Assembly: GCF_020179605.1 (NCBI RefSeq)
Contig: NZ_JAINZO010000001.1
Location: forward strand, 992,001-1,056,000
DNA: 64,000 nt
Source of the DNA: Geomonas agri
GTDB lineage: Bacteria > Desulfobacterota > Desulfuromonadia > Geobacterales > Geobacteraceae
Direction of reading: 5' to 3'
Part shown: positions 45,396 to 54,636 of the stretch, piece after piece
Layout: each line of letters starts with the position of its first letter
Numbering within the stretch: position 1 is the stretch's first letter
Position numbers and translations under genes: made by a program
Notes under the pieces: model-generated
Database searches by the model: none
What the model saw: only the letters and a program-made list of their open reading frames with translations
What the model was told of the DNA's origin: nothing

Positions 45396-45547
45396 GTCCG
45401 TTTCCCCGCGCTAGAAACAGATCGCGCGGAGTCATGCTGTAAACGAAGGAATTAGCTTGACATGCGAAAAGTCGAATGTGTATTGTGCCGTTGCGATGCT
45501 TATCGCGGTGGGCCGCGCCCGGCGCGGAGACGATTGGGGAGGAGCAT

Positions 45548-45787
45548 GTGGCCACGTTGAAACTGCCGGGATACGGCACCCTGGTTCCGATCGCCGTGCT
45601 CCTTGGCTGCGCCCCTTTCGTCCCGGAACCGCACCTGGTGGAGAAGATGAGGATGCTCCTGTCGGGCACCCTGGTGCGCCCTTTGGATATTTTCGACCTG
45701 TTCTGGCACGCCTGGCCCATCGTGCTGTTGGCCTGGCGGGTGATGACGGATTTTCGTGAAAGGGGGCGCGCCCGCATCGGGTCGTGA
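45548..45787 (+). CDS. small two-helix membrane protein, unknown function
   Basis: The 79-residue frame from GTG 45548 has GAGGAG four bases upstream. It has two hydrophobic segments (GTLVPIAVLLGCAPFV and FWHAWPIVLLAWRVM) around a conserved-looking EPHLVEKMRMLLSGTL and RPLDIFDL. This pattern appears in small proteins that are often annotated only as 'RND transporter' or hypothetical, and I do not trust that label. The frame is open upstream to 45476, but without a ribosome site. It precedes the disulfide reductase gene by 65 bases. Confidence 0.7.
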   Translation: MATLKLPGYGTLVPIAVLLGCAPFVPEPHLVEKMRMLLSGTLVRPLDIFDLFWHAWPIVLLAWRVMTDFRERGRARIGS

Positions 45788-45852
45788 TGCGGAATGAGGC
45801 CCTAGCCGCCGTGCTGCTATGCCGGACCTGCAGCCGATAGTTGGAGGAGTAG

Positions 45853-47526
45853 ATGAAAAAGAAGATAGTGGTGATAGGCGCTAATGCCGCCGGTGCAAAG
45901 GCGGCAGCCAAGGCGCGGCGCATCGATCCCCGGGCCGACATCGTCGTGCTCGATCGCGGCAACTTCATATCGTACGGCGCCTGCGGCATCCCGTACTTTC
46001 TTTCCGACACTGTCAAGGAACTCAAGGAGTTGATGAGTACCCCGGTCGGGGTGGTGCGCGATCAGAACTTCTTCAGCAAGGTCAAGGGTGTTGCGGTGCG
46101 CACTAATTCCGAGGTGACCGGCATCGACCGGCAACGCAAGGTGATCCGCCTGCGCGAGGGGGAGGGCGCCGAGACCGAGCTTCCCTACGACAAGCTGGTG
46201 CTTGCCACCGGCAGTTCTCCCGTGGTTCCTCCCATCGACAATGTCTCCTTGGACAACGTCTTTACCGTCAAGTCCATCGAGGATGCCGAACTGCTGAAGG
46301 AAAGGGCCGTTCCCGGCGCCACCGCCTGCATCATCGGCGCGGGGCTGATCGGCCTGGAAACCGCGGAAGCGCTGCAGGGCAAGGGGATGCGGGTGACCCT
46401 GGTCGAGATGCGGGACCAACTCCTGCCCGGTGTGCTCGACCCCGAGGTTGCGGCGGTGGTGGAGAAGCAGGTGAAGCTGCAGGGCGTTACCGTGTTTACC
46501 GGCTGTGCTGTTACCGGTCTGGCCGGCGACGGTCAGGTACGGCAGGTGATCGCCGGGGGGCAGGAGATAGCTGCCGACCTGGTAGTGCTCGCACCCGGGG
46601 TGAAGCCGAACGTGGCCCTGGCCCGGGAGGCCGGGCTTGCCATCGGCGTAACCGGCGCCATCGCCGTTGACGAGCGGCAGGCGACGAGCGACCCCGACAT
46701 CTACGCCTGCGGCGACTGCTGCGAAGCGACCCACCTGGTCACCGGCAACAAGGTGTTCGTCCCGTTGGGGAGCACCGCCAATAAGCAGGGGCGGGTTGCC
46801 GGGATCAACGCGGCCGGCGGGGCGGCAACTTTTGCCGGCGTCATCGGCACCAGCATCCTCAAGGTGTTCAACGTCAACGCCGGGAAGACGGGTCTCACCG
46901 AGAACGAGGCCCGCGCACAAGGCTTCGACGTGGAGACGGTGCTCTCACCGGCGCCGGACCGTGCCCATTTTTACCCGGGTGCCAAGCCGATCCTGCTCAA
47001 GTTGGTTGCCGAGCGCGGCACCGGTCGGTTCCTCGGGCTGCAGGCGGCGGGGGAGGGGGCCGTGGACAAGCGGCTCGATGCGGCCGCGGCTGCGATCACC
47101 TTCCGGGCTAGCGTGGAACAGCTGTCCCAACTGGACCTGGCCTACGCTCCCCCGTACAGCGCGGCTATGGACAACCTCATCGTCGCCGCCGACATCATGA
47201 AGAACAAGCTTGCCGGCCACGCCCGCGGCATTTCGGCGCGGGAGGTGAAAAGGAAGCTGGATGAGGGTGACGACTTCATCCTGCTGGATGTCCGCTCCCC
47301 CGCCGAGCATGGCGAAATCGGCATCGCCGGGGCGAAGCTGATCCCGCTGGGAGCTCTGCGCGAGCGGTTGGAAGAACTCCCCAGGGACAAGGAGATCGTC
47401 GCCTTCTGCAAGATCAGCCTCAGGGGGTACGAGGCCCAGAAGATCCTCGATGCTGCCGGCTTTGCCAACGTGAAGTTCATGGACGGCGGCATCATGGCCT
47501 GGCCATACCGCTTCCGGGACCAATGA
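45853..47526 (+). CDS. CoA-disulfide reductase / rhodanese fusion (persulfide reductase-like)
   Basis: The 557-residue FAD protein has an N-terminal FAD site (VVIGANAAGAKAAAKARR), the single redox Cys44 of CoA-disulfide reductases (SYGACGIPYF), an NAD(P)H site (IIGAGLIGLETAEAL), a FAD-binding YACGDCCEATH segment, the dimerisation domain, and a C-terminal rhodanese domain with Cys519 (AFCKISLRGYEA). Fusions of this kind act as NAD(P)H-dependent CoA-persulfide or polysulfide reductases in sulfur-metabolising bacteria. GGAGGAG lies upstream of the ATG. No other sulfur gene is adjacent. Confidence 0.92.
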   Translation: MKKKIVVIGANAAGAKAAAKARRIDPRADIVVLDRGNFISYGACGIPYFLSDTVKELKELMSTPVGVVRDQNFFSKVKGVAVRTNSEVTGIDRQRKVIRLREGEGAETELPYDKLVLATGSSPVVPPIDNVSLDNVFTVKSIEDAELLKERAVPGATACIIGAGLIGLETAEALQGKGMRVTLVEMRDQLLPGVLDPEVAAVVEKQVKLQGVTVFTGCAVTGLAGDGQVRQVIAGGQEIAADLVVLAPGVKPNVALAREAGLAIGVTGAIAVDERQATSDPDIYACGDCCEATHLVTGNKVFVPLGSTANKQGRVAGINAAGGAATFAGVIGTSILKVFNVNAGKTGLTENEARAQGFDVETVLSPAPDRAHFYPGAKPILLKLVAERGTGRFLGLQAAGEGAVDKRLDAAAAAITFRASVEQLSQLDLAYAPPYSAAMDNLIVAADIMKNKLAGHARGISAREVKRKLDEGDDFILLDVRSPAEHGEIGIAGAKLIPLGALRERLEELPRDKEIVAFCKISLRGYEAQKILDAAGFANVKFMDGGIMAWPYRFRDQ

Positions 47527-47556
47527 TCGACTAGCCCTGCCACCGTGACCACAACG

Positions 47557-47588
47557 GGGACCGCCTGACCGCGGTCCCTTTTCTTTTT
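47557..47588 (+). terminator. rho-independent terminator
   Basis: GGGACCGC pairs with GCGGTCCC across a six-base loop and is followed by TTTTCTTTTT. Confidence 0.85.
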
Positions 47589-47643
47589 GCTGCCGCTCCG
47601 GAAAGGCCGCATCTTTTTCGGTTTCCGGCCAGATCTCCATTTA

Positions 47644-47690
47644 CTCCCCCTCTCCCTCCGAGAGAGGGTCGGGGTGAGAGCGGGGGTGAG
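47644..47690. repeat. dispersed palindromic repeat, intergenic copy
   Basis: CTCCCCCTCTCCCTCCGAGA and AGAGGGTCGGGGTGAG form the classic intergenic palindrome also found inside cheR at 42199-42292. Confidence 0.65.
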
Positions 47691-47871
47691 GCTGTTGCGG
47701 AATATTCTTCAGACACAGCGAATATTCTCCACCGTCTGTGCCCGCTCGGGGAGTTCTCCCGGCGGAGAACATCGCGAAACCAGCCGGTTAGCTTGGAACG
47801 TCGCAACGGGCACGCAACTTGATACTGGCTCCTTGTTTTCAGCAGCGCATCTTCTTCGATCGGTACCACGA

Positions 47872-48453
47872 GTGACACGCTACCTTCTCTTCATCTTGGC
47901 CATCCTGCTCTGCGGCGCACCGCTTCCAGTACTGGCCGCAGGTCCCCTCCCGGTCGACGGCGTGGTGACCTCGGGTATCGGTTGGCGGCTCGATCCCTTC
48001 GGGAGCGGCAAGCTCGCCTTTCACCGCGGCGTCGACATCGCCGTCCCGACCGGCACTCCGGTACGGGCCACGCGGCCAGGGAAGGTGACTTTCGCCGGCG
48101 ACCGCCGCGGCTACGGCGCGACGGTGATCGTGGAACACGACAACGGGGACCGCACCCTGTATGGGCACAACTCCCGGGTGAACGTACATTCTGGAGAACT
48201 GGTCGAGGCGGGGGCGGTGCTGGCCTTCTCCGGCAACAGCGGCAGGTCTACCGGGCCGCACGTCCACTACGAGCAGATCCCCGGCGGCCGGCCGGTGGCG
48301 GTGGAGAGCGGGGATGTACCCGAGGTCGCGGCGGCCGAGCAGTCACAGCCTCACGGCATGAGCGCGGAGACGCGCCGGATGCTGGAACAGAGGCTCGACG
48401 AGTCTTTGGGATCCCTGCTGCAAAACATCAGGTCCACTATAAACGGCAGCTAA
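47872..48453 (+). CDS. M23-family (LytM) peptidoglycan endopeptidase, exported
   Basis: The 193-residue protein has a signal peptide (RYLLFILAILLCGAPLPVLA) and a single LytM domain with the zinc ligands HxxxD in FHRGVDIAVPTG and HxH in GPHVHYEQI, so it should be an active endopeptidase. A short helical tail of about 50 residues follows (RRMLEQRLDESLGSLLQ). GTG 47872 was chosen because the signal peptide begins there; the longer open frame upstream runs through the intergenic repeat. The ribosome site is weak. Confidence 0.82.
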   Translation: MTRYLLFILAILLCGAPLPVLAAGPLPVDGVVTSGIGWRLDPFGSGKLAFHRGVDIAVPTGTPVRATRPGKVTFAGDRRGYGATVIVEHDNGDRTLYGHNSRVNVHSGELVEAGAVLAFSGNSGRSTGPHVHYEQIPGGRPVAVESGDVPEVAAAEQSQPHGMSAETRRMLEQRLDESLGSLLQNIRSTINGS

Positions 48454-48464
48454 ACGGTGTTATT

Positions 48465-48506
48465 GGCACACCCCTGTTAAACCTCCTCCGGGGTGTGCCT
48501 TTTTTT
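48465..48506 (+). terminator. rho-independent terminator of the M23 gene
   Basis: GGCACACCCC pairs with GGGGTGTGCC across a 15-base loop and is followed by seven Ts. Confidence 0.85.
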
Positions 48507-48529
48507 CGCCTGGCTGCACAGCATACAAG

Positions 48530-48566
48530 AAAGGCCCGCTCCCTCTTTGGGGGCGGGCCTTTTCTT
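48530..48566 (-). terminator. terminator of the nitroreductase gene
   Basis: AAAGGCCCGC pairs with GCGGGCCTTT, with T-rich flanks on both strands. It lies directly at the end of the minus-strand nitroreductase gene and can act in both directions. Confidence 0.75.
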
Positions 48567-49088
48567 TCAAGACCAGCGATTGCGCTTAACCTTTTCGCGC
48601 TGCAGCTTATCGGCGGGGAGGGGCCGTGGCCGCTCCGCCGGATGGCCGATGCCGATGATGCACTCCACCTTGACCTGTTCCGGGAGCCCCAGCAGTTCCT
48701 GCACGTGCCGCTCGGCGCTCTTCTGCGCGTCGTGTTTGCGCTCGCGGATCTGCGCCCAGCAGCTCCCCAGCCCCAGCGAGAGCGCCGTGCACTGGATCAG
48801 GATGGCGGCGATGGAGCAGTCTTCGACCCAGACGTCGGACTTGGTGCTGTCGGCACAGACGGCGATTGCAAGCGGGGCACGCGCCACGAACTCGGAACCG
48901 TGCTGCTTGGCCGCCGCCAGTTGCTGGAGCAGTGCGGGGTCGTCCACGACGATGAATTCCCACGGGTTGAGGCTGCGCGAGGCGGGTGCTCTCAGGGCTG
49001 CTTCGATCAGTGTCTCGACGGCCTCGGCGGATACCGGCTCATCGGTGAATTTTCGTATGCTCCGGCGTTTGCGTAATAGTTCTATCAT
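48567..49088 (-). CDS. nitroreductase-family FMN protein
   Basis: The 173-residue protein opens with the FMN-binding LLRKRRSIRKFTDEPV and has APASRSLNPWEFIVVDD and LGLGSCWAQIRER, typical of short nitroreductase-family oxidoreductases. The C-terminal GIGHPAERPRPLP is also typical. The physiological substrate cannot be deduced. It is a single gene transcribed opposite to the M23 peptidase and TetR genes. Confidence 0.9.
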   Translation of the reverse strand: MIELLRKRRSIRKFTDEPVSAEAVETLIEAALRAPASRSLNPWEFIVVDDPALLQQLAAAKQHGSEFVARAPLAIAVCADSTKSDVWVEDCSIAAILIQCTALSLGLGSCWAQIRERKHDAQKSAERHVQELLGLPEQVKVECIIGIGHPAERPRPLPADKLQREKVKRNRWS

Positions 49089-49244
49089 GGCTTTCCCTTC
49101 TGAGTGAGGTGGTCGGTTTGGTTGTAACAGAAGGGCAAATCTACTCTAAATCCCTTTCCCAGTCAAACCCGCCCTGGTGACTGCTGCACACCGCCTGATA
49201 CCTCATCTTTACCTGTTTTTAATCGTTTTTACCGTTTTGACTGA

Positions 49245-49273
49245 TTGACAGCACGAAAGGAGGGGAATATAAA
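49245..49273 (+). promoter_or_regulatory. sigma-70 promoter of the TetR gene
   Basis: A perfect TTGACA (49245-49250), a 17-base spacer and TATAAA (49268-49273) are directly followed by the palindromic operator, so repression at this promoter is expected. Confidence 0.75.
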
Positions 49274-49291
49274 GGAATGAACGGTCATTCC
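49274..49291. promoter_or_regulatory. TetR operator (autoregulation)
   Basis: GGAATGA-ACGG-TCATTCC is an 18-base site with perfect seven-base arms placed at the transcription start of the TetR gene. A matching half-site, TTCATTCC, lies at 49924-49931, upstream of the efflux genes. Confidence 0.7.
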
Positions 49292-49307
49292 GCAAAAGGG
49301 GAAGAAG

Positions 49308-49910
49308 ATGGAAAAAGCAGAAAAGTGTGACAAGTCGGACAAGTGTGCCGAAAAGCGTGAAGCTATCATCCAGGCTGCCTTGGAGTTGGTGGCCGAGCAG
49401 GGCTTCCACGGCGCCCCGATGGCGATGATTGCCGAGAAGGCAGGCGTTGGCGCCGGGACCATCTACCGCTACTTCGAGAACAAGGACGACCTGATCCGCT
49501 GGATCTATAAGAACGTGGAAGAGAGGTTCGTCGAGGTGATGATGCAGGGGTACCCCGAGCAGGGACCGGTGCGCGAGCGCCTGGTGCACATCGGGACAGC
49601 GCTGGTGCGCCACCTGATCAGCGAGCCGCTGCAGCTACGTTTCGTCGAGCAGTTCCACAACTCCCCCTACGGCGTGGATCACCGGCGCGAGAAGATATTC
49701 GGCCAGGGAAGAAAGGACGTCATCAGCGAACTATTCCACGAGGCGGTGGAGCAGCAGATCTTTAAGCCGCTGGAGCTGGCCATCCTGTTCTCGCTCTTTT
49801 TCGGTCCTTTGGTCGATATCTGTCGCGACCACATCCTGGGCTTCATCAAGCTCGATGATGCGCTGATCGAGCAGGTGGTTGGCGCCTGCTGGGACGCGCT
49901 GCGTCGCTAG
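49308..49910 (+). CDS. TetR-family repressor of the RND efflux operon
   Basis: The 200-residue protein has a Cys/Lys-rich N-terminus (EKCDKSDKCAEKR) and a TetR helix-turn-helix (MAMIAEKAGVGAGTIYRYFENKDDLIRW). The ligand-binding helical domain (HFVEQFHNS-like RFVEQFHNSPYGVD) is similar to AcrR/RutR-type regulators. It sits first in front of the RND pump genes, with an operator at its own promoter and a half-site in the gap before the pump genes. It is therefore the likely drug-responsive repressor of this operon. Confidence 0.92.
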   Translation: MEKAEKCDKSDKCAEKREAIIQAALELVAEQGFHGAPMAMIAEKAGVGAGTIYRYFENKDDLIRWIYKNVEERFVEVMMQGYPEQGPVRERLVHIGTALVRHLISEPLQLRFVEQFHNSPYGVDHRREKIFGQGRKDVISELFHEAVEQQIFKPLELAILFSLFFGPLVDICRDHILGFIKLDDALIEQVVGACWDALRR

Positions 49911-49912
49911 TG

Positions 49913-49931
49913 TTGACTGATTGTTCATTCC
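49913..49931. promoter_or_regulatory. second TetR site candidate before the RND genes
   Basis: TTGACTGATTG repeats exactly the 11 bases at about 49237-49247 and is followed by TTCATTCC, the right half of the TetR palindrome. It lies three bases after the TetR stop codon. Confidence 0.45.
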
Positions 49932-49954
49932 TTATGTAGCGAGAGGTTTTTCCG

Positions 49955-50035
49955 ATGCTCATGAAACTTTGTCTGATCCTGTGCGCCCTGACCTGGGGCG
50001 GCATCGTCTTACTAGTTACCTTTAAACGCAAATAA
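49955..50035 (+). CDS. 26-residue membrane peptide candidate
   Basis: ATG 49955 follows a GAGAGG site and opens a 26-residue frame with one hydrophobic helix (LCLILCALTWGGIVLLV) and a basic tail (TFKRK). The LTWGG part resembles small transporter subunits of the MetS type, but no symporter gene is present. It sits between the TetR repressor and the fusion protein gene and could instead be a helper of the pump. It is short enough to be a chance frame. Confidence 0.45.
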   Translation: MLMKLCLILCALTWGGIVLLVTFKRK

Positions 50036-50103
50036 CCGGGCGGGCAGCGAAGCGCCGCTTGCATTCTTTTTAACGGCAGCAACCAACCAAACGAGGTGTT
50101 TTC

Positions 50104-51399
50104 ATGCAGATCAAGTACCGGGCACATTTGTTATCCGTCGTTGTAGTTCTGAGCGGCTCCCTGCTTCTCGCCGGGTGCGGCAAGAAACAGCAGCAGGCCG
50201 GCCCGCCCATGGGGCCTCCCGAGGTGGGCGTCATCGAGGTTAAGCCGCAGCGCGTTGCCCTGACCACCGAGCTCCCGGGACGCACGTCTCCCTTCCTGAT
50301 TGCCGAGGTCCGTCCCCAGGTGAGCGGCATCATCCTGAAGCGGGTCTTCACCGAGGGAAGCGACGTCAAGGCAGGCCAGGTGCTGTACCAGATCGACCCC
50401 GCGACCTACCAGGCCGCCTACGCTAGTGCCAAGGCCAGCGAGGCGCGTGCCGAAGCCAACGTTCTTCCCGCCAAGCTGAAGGAGGAGCGCTTCCGCGAAC
50501 TGGTCAAGATCAACGCGGTCAGCAAGCAGGACTACGACGCCGCCTACGCCGCGCTGAAGCAGGCCGAGGCCGACGTCGCTTCCGCGAAGGCCGCCGTCGA
50601 GACGGCGCGGATCAACCTGGCTTACACCAAGGTAGTCGCCCCCATCTCCGGTCGCATCGGACGCTCCACCGTCACCGACGGCGCGCTGGTAACGGCGAGC
50701 CAGGCCACCGCCCTGGCGACCATTCAGCAGCTCTCCACCATGTATGTCGACGTGACCCAGTCCAGCTCCGACATGCTGAAGCTGAACCGTAGCCTCGCCA
50801 CCGGTCTCTTGAAGCGGGACCAGGCCGGCCAGGCCCGCGTCAAGCTTCTGCTCGAGGACGGCACCCCGTACCCGGTGACCGGCTCGCTCAAGTTCTCCGA
50901 CGTGACCGTGGACCAGAGCACTGGCTCCATCATCGTGCGCGCCGTGTTCCCGAACCCGAAGCAGACCCTGCTCCCCGGCATGTTTGTGCGCGCCGTCCTT
51001 GAGGAGGGGATCAACGAGGCGGCGATCCTGATCCCGCAGCGTGGCGTGACCCGCAACGCGGCAGGCCAGGCCATCGTCATGGTGGCTGGCCCCGATAGCA
51101 AGGTCGAGCCGAGGCCGATCCAGGTTGCGCGCACCGTGGGTGATGCCTGGCTGGTCAGCTCCGGTTTGAAGCCGGGGGAGAAGGTGATCCTGGAGGGGCT
51201 GCAGAAGGCGCGTCCCGGCACCCAGGTGAAGGTGGTGCCGTTCCAGTCCCCCGAAGGTCAGGGCGGCCCCGGCGGTGCACCCGGCCAGGGGGGGCAGGGC
51301 GCGGCAGGGCAGGGCGGCCAAGGTGCCCCTGGCGCCAAACCGGCAGCACCGGGCGCCCCGGCAGCACCCGCAGCCCCGGCACAACCCCAGAAGAAGTAA
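50104..51399 (+). CDS. RND efflux periplasmic membrane-fusion lipoprotein (AcrA-like)
   Basis: The 431-residue adaptor has a lipoprotein signal ending LLLAGC, the AcrA-type motifs LPGRTSPFLIAEVRPQVSG and KVVAPISGRIGRS, and the barrel region YVDVTQSSSDMLKL. The last 50 residues are an unusual Gly/Gln/Pro/Ala-rich low-complexity tail (GGPGGAPGQGGQGAAG onward) with no known role. It is followed by the permease and outer-membrane factor genes, forming a complete tripartite pump under the TetR repressor. Confidence 0.95.
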   Translation: MQIKYRAHLLSVVVVLSGSLLLAGCGKKQQQAGPPMGPPEVGVIEVKPQRVALTTELPGRTSPFLIAEVRPQVSGIILKRVFTEGSDVKAGQVLYQIDPATYQAAYASAKASEARAEANVLPAKLKEERFRELVKINAVSKQDYDAAYAALKQAEADVASAKAAVETARINLAYTKVVAPISGRIGRSTVTDGALVTASQATALATIQQLSTMYVDVTQSSSDMLKLNRSLATGLLKRDQAGQARVKLLLEDGTPYPVTGSLKFSDVTVDQSTGSIIVRAVFPNPKQTLLPGMFVRAVLEEGINEAAILIPQRGVTRNAAGQAIVMVAGPDSKVEPRPIQVARTVGDAWLVSSGLKPGEKVILEGLQKARPGTQVKVVPFQSPEGQGGPGGAPGQGGQGAAGQGGQGAPGAKPAAPGAPAAPAAPAQPQKK

Positions 51400-51434
51400 T
51401 CGGCGAACCTCCACAGGCGCACACAGCAGACGGC

Positions 51435-51449
51435 ACGTAGAACGTAGAA
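51435..51449. repeat. ACGTAGA tandem motif, copy 2
   Basis: It is the same 15 bases as at 15356-15370, here in the gap between the fusion protein and permease genes. Confidence 0.45.
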
Positions 51450-51479
51450 CGTCGCCTTTAGATTTAAGGAGCTTATTCC

Positions 51480-54400
51480 ATGTCCAGGTTTTTCATAAAC
51501 AGACCCATTTTCGCCTGGGTCATCGCCATCGGGGTCATGCTGGCCGGCCTCTTGGCCATGAAGTCGCTGCCGGTCTCCCAGTACCCGCCCATCGCTCCGC
51601 CGCAGATCTCGATCAACGCGATGTACCCCGGCGCCTCCGCGCAGACGGTGCAGGACACGGTCACCCAGGTGATCGAGCAGAAGATGAACGGTATCGACAA
51701 CCTGCTCTACATGTCCTCCACCAGCGATTCCGCCGGCGCGGTCTCCATCAACCTGACCTTCAGGGCCGGGACCGACCCGAACATCGCCCAGGTCCAGGTG
51801 CAGAACAAGCTGCAGCTTGCCACGCCGCTTCTGCCGCAGGTGGTTCAGAAGCAGGGCATCCAGGTGGTCAAGTCCACCCGTAACTTCCTGATGATCGTCG
51901 GCATCGTCTCCGAGGACGGCAGCCTGAACCGCTACCAGCTGACCGACTACATGGTGTCCAACGTCCAGGACATCGTGAGCCGCATCGAGGGCGTGGGCGA
52001 GGTGACCGTGTTCGGTTCCCAGAACGCGATGCGCATCTGGATGAACCCCGACAAGCTGAACAACTACAAGCTGACCCCCAACGACGTCACCAACGCGCTG
52101 CAGGCGCAGAACGCGCAGGTTTCCGCCGGCCAGTTCGGCGGCATGCCGGCCATGCAGGGGCAGCAGCTGAACGCCACCATCACGGCCCGCACCCTCTTGC
52201 AGACCCCCGAGCAGTTCCAGGAGATCGTGCTGCGCACGAACCCCGACGGCTCCACGGTGAAGCTCAGGGACGTCGCCAAGATCGACATCGGCACCGAGAA
52301 CTACGACACTCTCGCCCGCTACAAGGGGAAACCGGTTGCCGCCATGGCGCTCAGGCTCGCCGCGGGCGCCAACGCGCTCGACACCGCCGACCGCGTCAAG
52401 ACCAAGATGATCGAGCTGGAGAAGTTCTTCCCGGCCGGCGCCAAGGTCGTCTACCCGTATGACACCACCCCGTTCGTCAAGATCTCGATGGAAGAGGTGG
52501 TCAAGACCCTGATGGAGGCGGTCTGCCTGGTCTTCATCATCATGTTCCTGTTCCTGCAGAACATCCGCGCCACCCTGATCCCGACCATCGCGGTCCCGGT
52601 CGTTCTTTTGGGTACCCTGGGCGTGCTCTTCGCGGCGGGCTTCTCCATCAATACCCTGACCATGTTCGCACTGGTCATCGTCATCGGCCTGCTGGTCGAC
52701 GATGCCATCGTTGTCGTTGAGAACGTTGAAAGGATCATGACCGAGGAGGGGCTCTCGCCACACGACGCGACGGTGAAGTCCATGGGGCAGATCACCTCGG
52801 CCCTGTGGGGTATCGCCACCGTGCTTTCGGCCGTCTTCATTCCGATGGCGTTTTTCGGCGGCTCCACCGGCGTCATCTACCGCCAGTTCTCGATAACCAT
52901 CGTTTCCGCCATGATCCTGTCGGTCATGACCGCACAGATCCTTACCCCGGCGCTCTGCGCCACGCTCCTCAAACCAGTGGTGAAGGGCCATGAGGCCTGC
53001 GAGTCCGGGTGGTACTGCGGCTTTTTCCGCTGGTTCAACAGGATGTTCGACAAGGCGCGTCACAAGTACGAGTCCATCGTCGGCAACTCCTTCGGCAAAC
53101 CGCTGCGCTACCTCGTCTTCTACGGCTGCCTGGTTGGCGCGATGGTCTTCTTCTTCCTGCGCCTCCCCACCGCGTTCCTCCCCGACGAGGACCAGGGCTT
53201 CATCGTCTGCCAGATCCAGCTTCCGGCCGGCGCAACCCAGGAGCGCACCATCAAGATGCTCGAGAAGGTCGAGAAGCACTTCCTGGAGAACGAGAAGAAA
53301 TCGGTCGACTCGCTCATAACCGTGGCGGGCTTCAGCTTCGCCGGCCGCGGCCAGAACATGGGCCTCGCTTTCGTGAAACTGAAAGACTGGAAGCTGCGTC
53401 CCACCCCGGACCTCAAGGCTCCGGCGGTCGCCGGCCGTGCCATGGGCGCTTTCTCCAAGTTCCGTGACGGCATGGCCTTCGCCTTCTCGCCCCCGGCGGT
53501 GGTTGAGCTCGGCCAGGCCAACGGCTTTGACTTCCAGCTGCAGGACCGCGGCGGCCTCGGCCACCAGGCGCTCATGGACGCCAGGAACCAGCTCCTGGGC
53601 ATGGCCATGCAGAACAAGAAGCTCATGGCGGTGCGCCCCAACGGACAGGACGACACCCCGCAGTTCAAGCTGAATATCGACGATGTGCGCGCCGGTGCAC
53701 TCGGCGTGTCGCTCGCCGACATCAACAACACCCTGGGCACCGCCTGGGGCTCATCCTACGTAAACGACTTCCTGCAAAACGGCAGGGTCAAGAAGGTGTA
53801 CCTGCAGGCCGATGCGACCTACCGCATGGTTCCGGAAGACATCAACAAGTGGTACGTGAGAAACGACAAGGGCGAGATGGTTCCCTTCTCCGCCTTCGCC
53901 ACCGCCAAGTGGGAGCACGCCTCCCCGCGCCTGGAGCGCTACAACGGCATCCCGAGCGTAGAGATCATGGGCAACGCAGCCAAGGGGATTTCCACCGGCG
54001 AGGCGATGGCCGAGATGGAGGCCATGGCCGCCAAGCTGCCGCCGGGGATCGCCTACGAGTGGACTGGTCTCTCCTACGAGGAGAAGAATGCCGGCAAGCA
54101 GGCCCCGGCCCTCTACGCCATCTCGCTGCTGGTCGTCTTCCTTGCCGTCGCGGCCCTGTACGAGAGCTGGAGCATCCCGTTCGTCAACCTGCTCATGCTG
54201 CCGCTGGGCCTGGTCGGTGCGGTCACCGCGGTAACGCTCAGGGTGCTCCCCAACGACATCTACCTGCAGATCGGTCTTCTGACCACGGTGGGCTTGTCGA
54301 CTAAGAACGCGATCCTGATCATCCAGTTCATCAAGGACCAACTGCATCAAGGGCACGAACTGGTCGAGGCGACGCTCACCGCCGTCAAGATCAGGCTCCG

Positions 54401-54635
54401 TCCGGTTATCATGACCTCGCTGGCCTTTTTCTTCGGCACCCTGCCGCTCGCTCTCACCAAGGGGGCGGGTGCGGGCGCCCAGAACGCCATCGGCACCGCG
54501 GTGACCGGCGGCCTGTTGTCGGCCACCTTCATCGACCTTATCTTCATCCCGTTCTTCTTCGTCATGGTGACGAAGATGTTCTCCAAGAAGCACGGATCGG
54601 CCAAGAAAGCCGCTGCCGCTGCGGAGGTGCACTAG
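51480..54635 (+). CDS. RND multidrug efflux permease (AcrB-like, HAE1 family)
   Basis: The 1051-residue proton/drug antiporter begins [20 protein letters not shown], typical for AcrB. It has the helix-4 aspartates in [19 protein letters not shown], the helix-10 lysine in [15 protein letters not shown] and the periplasmic pore-domain segments ([19 protein letters not shown]). A trimeric inner-membrane pump taking drugs from the periplasm is expected. An alternate upstream region of 80 bases separates it from the fusion protein gene, and one base separates it from the outer-membrane factor gene. Confidence 0.95.
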   Translation: MSRFFINRPIFAWVIAIGVMLAGLLAMKSLPVSQYPPIAPPQISINAMYPGASAQTVQDTVTQVIEQKMNGIDNLLYMSSTSDSAGAVSINLTFRAGTDPNIAQVQVQNKLQLATPLLPQVVQKQGIQVVKSTRNFLMIVGIVSEDGSLNRYQLTDYMVSNVQDIVSRIEGVGEVTVFGSQNAMRIWMNPDKLNNYKLTPNDVTNALQAQNAQVSAGQFGGMPAMQGQQLNATITARTLLQTPEQFQEIVLRTNPDGSTVKLRDVAKIDIGTENYDTLARYKGKPVAAMALRLAAGANALDTADRVKTKMIELEKFFPAGAKVVYPYDTTPFVKISMEEVVKTLMEAVCLVFIIMFLFLQNIRATLIPTIAVPVVLLGTLGVLFAAGFSINTLTMFALVIVIGLLVDDAIVVVENVERIMTEEGLSPHDATVKSMGQITSALWGIATVLSAVFIPMAFFGGSTGVIYRQFSITIVSAMILSVMTAQILTPALCATLLKPVVKGHEACESGWYCGFFRWFNRMFDKARHKYESIVGNSFGKPLRYLVFYGCLVGAMVFFFLRLPTAFLPDEDQGFIVCQIQLPAGATQERTIKMLEKVEKHFLENEKKSVDSLITVAGFSFAGRGQNMGLAFVKLKDWKLRPTPDLKAPAVAGRAMGAFSKFRDGMAFAFSPPAVVELGQANGFDFQLQDRGGLGHQALMDARNQLLGMAMQNKKLMAVRPNGQDDTPQFKLNIDDVRAGALGVSLADINNTLGTAWGSSYVNDFLQNGRVKKVYLQADATYRMVPEDINKWYVRNDKGEMVPFSAFATAKWEHASPRLERYNGIPSVEIMGNAAKGISTGEAMAEMEAMAAKLPPGIAYEWTGLSYEEKNAGKQAPALYAISLLVVFLAVAALYESWSIPFVNLLMLPLGLVGAVTAVTLRVLPNDIYLQIGLLTTVGLSTKNAILIIQFIKDQLHQGHELVEATLTAVKIRLRPVIMTSLAFFFGTLPLALTKGAGAGAQNAIGTAVTGGLLSATFIDLIFIPFFFVMVTKMFSKKHGSAKKAAAAAEVH

Positions 54636-54636
54636 C

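Noticed and set aside
47587-47871. Open upstream extension of the M23 peptidase gene
   Set aside because: It reads through a terminator and the dispersed repeat; the signal peptide starts at 47872.
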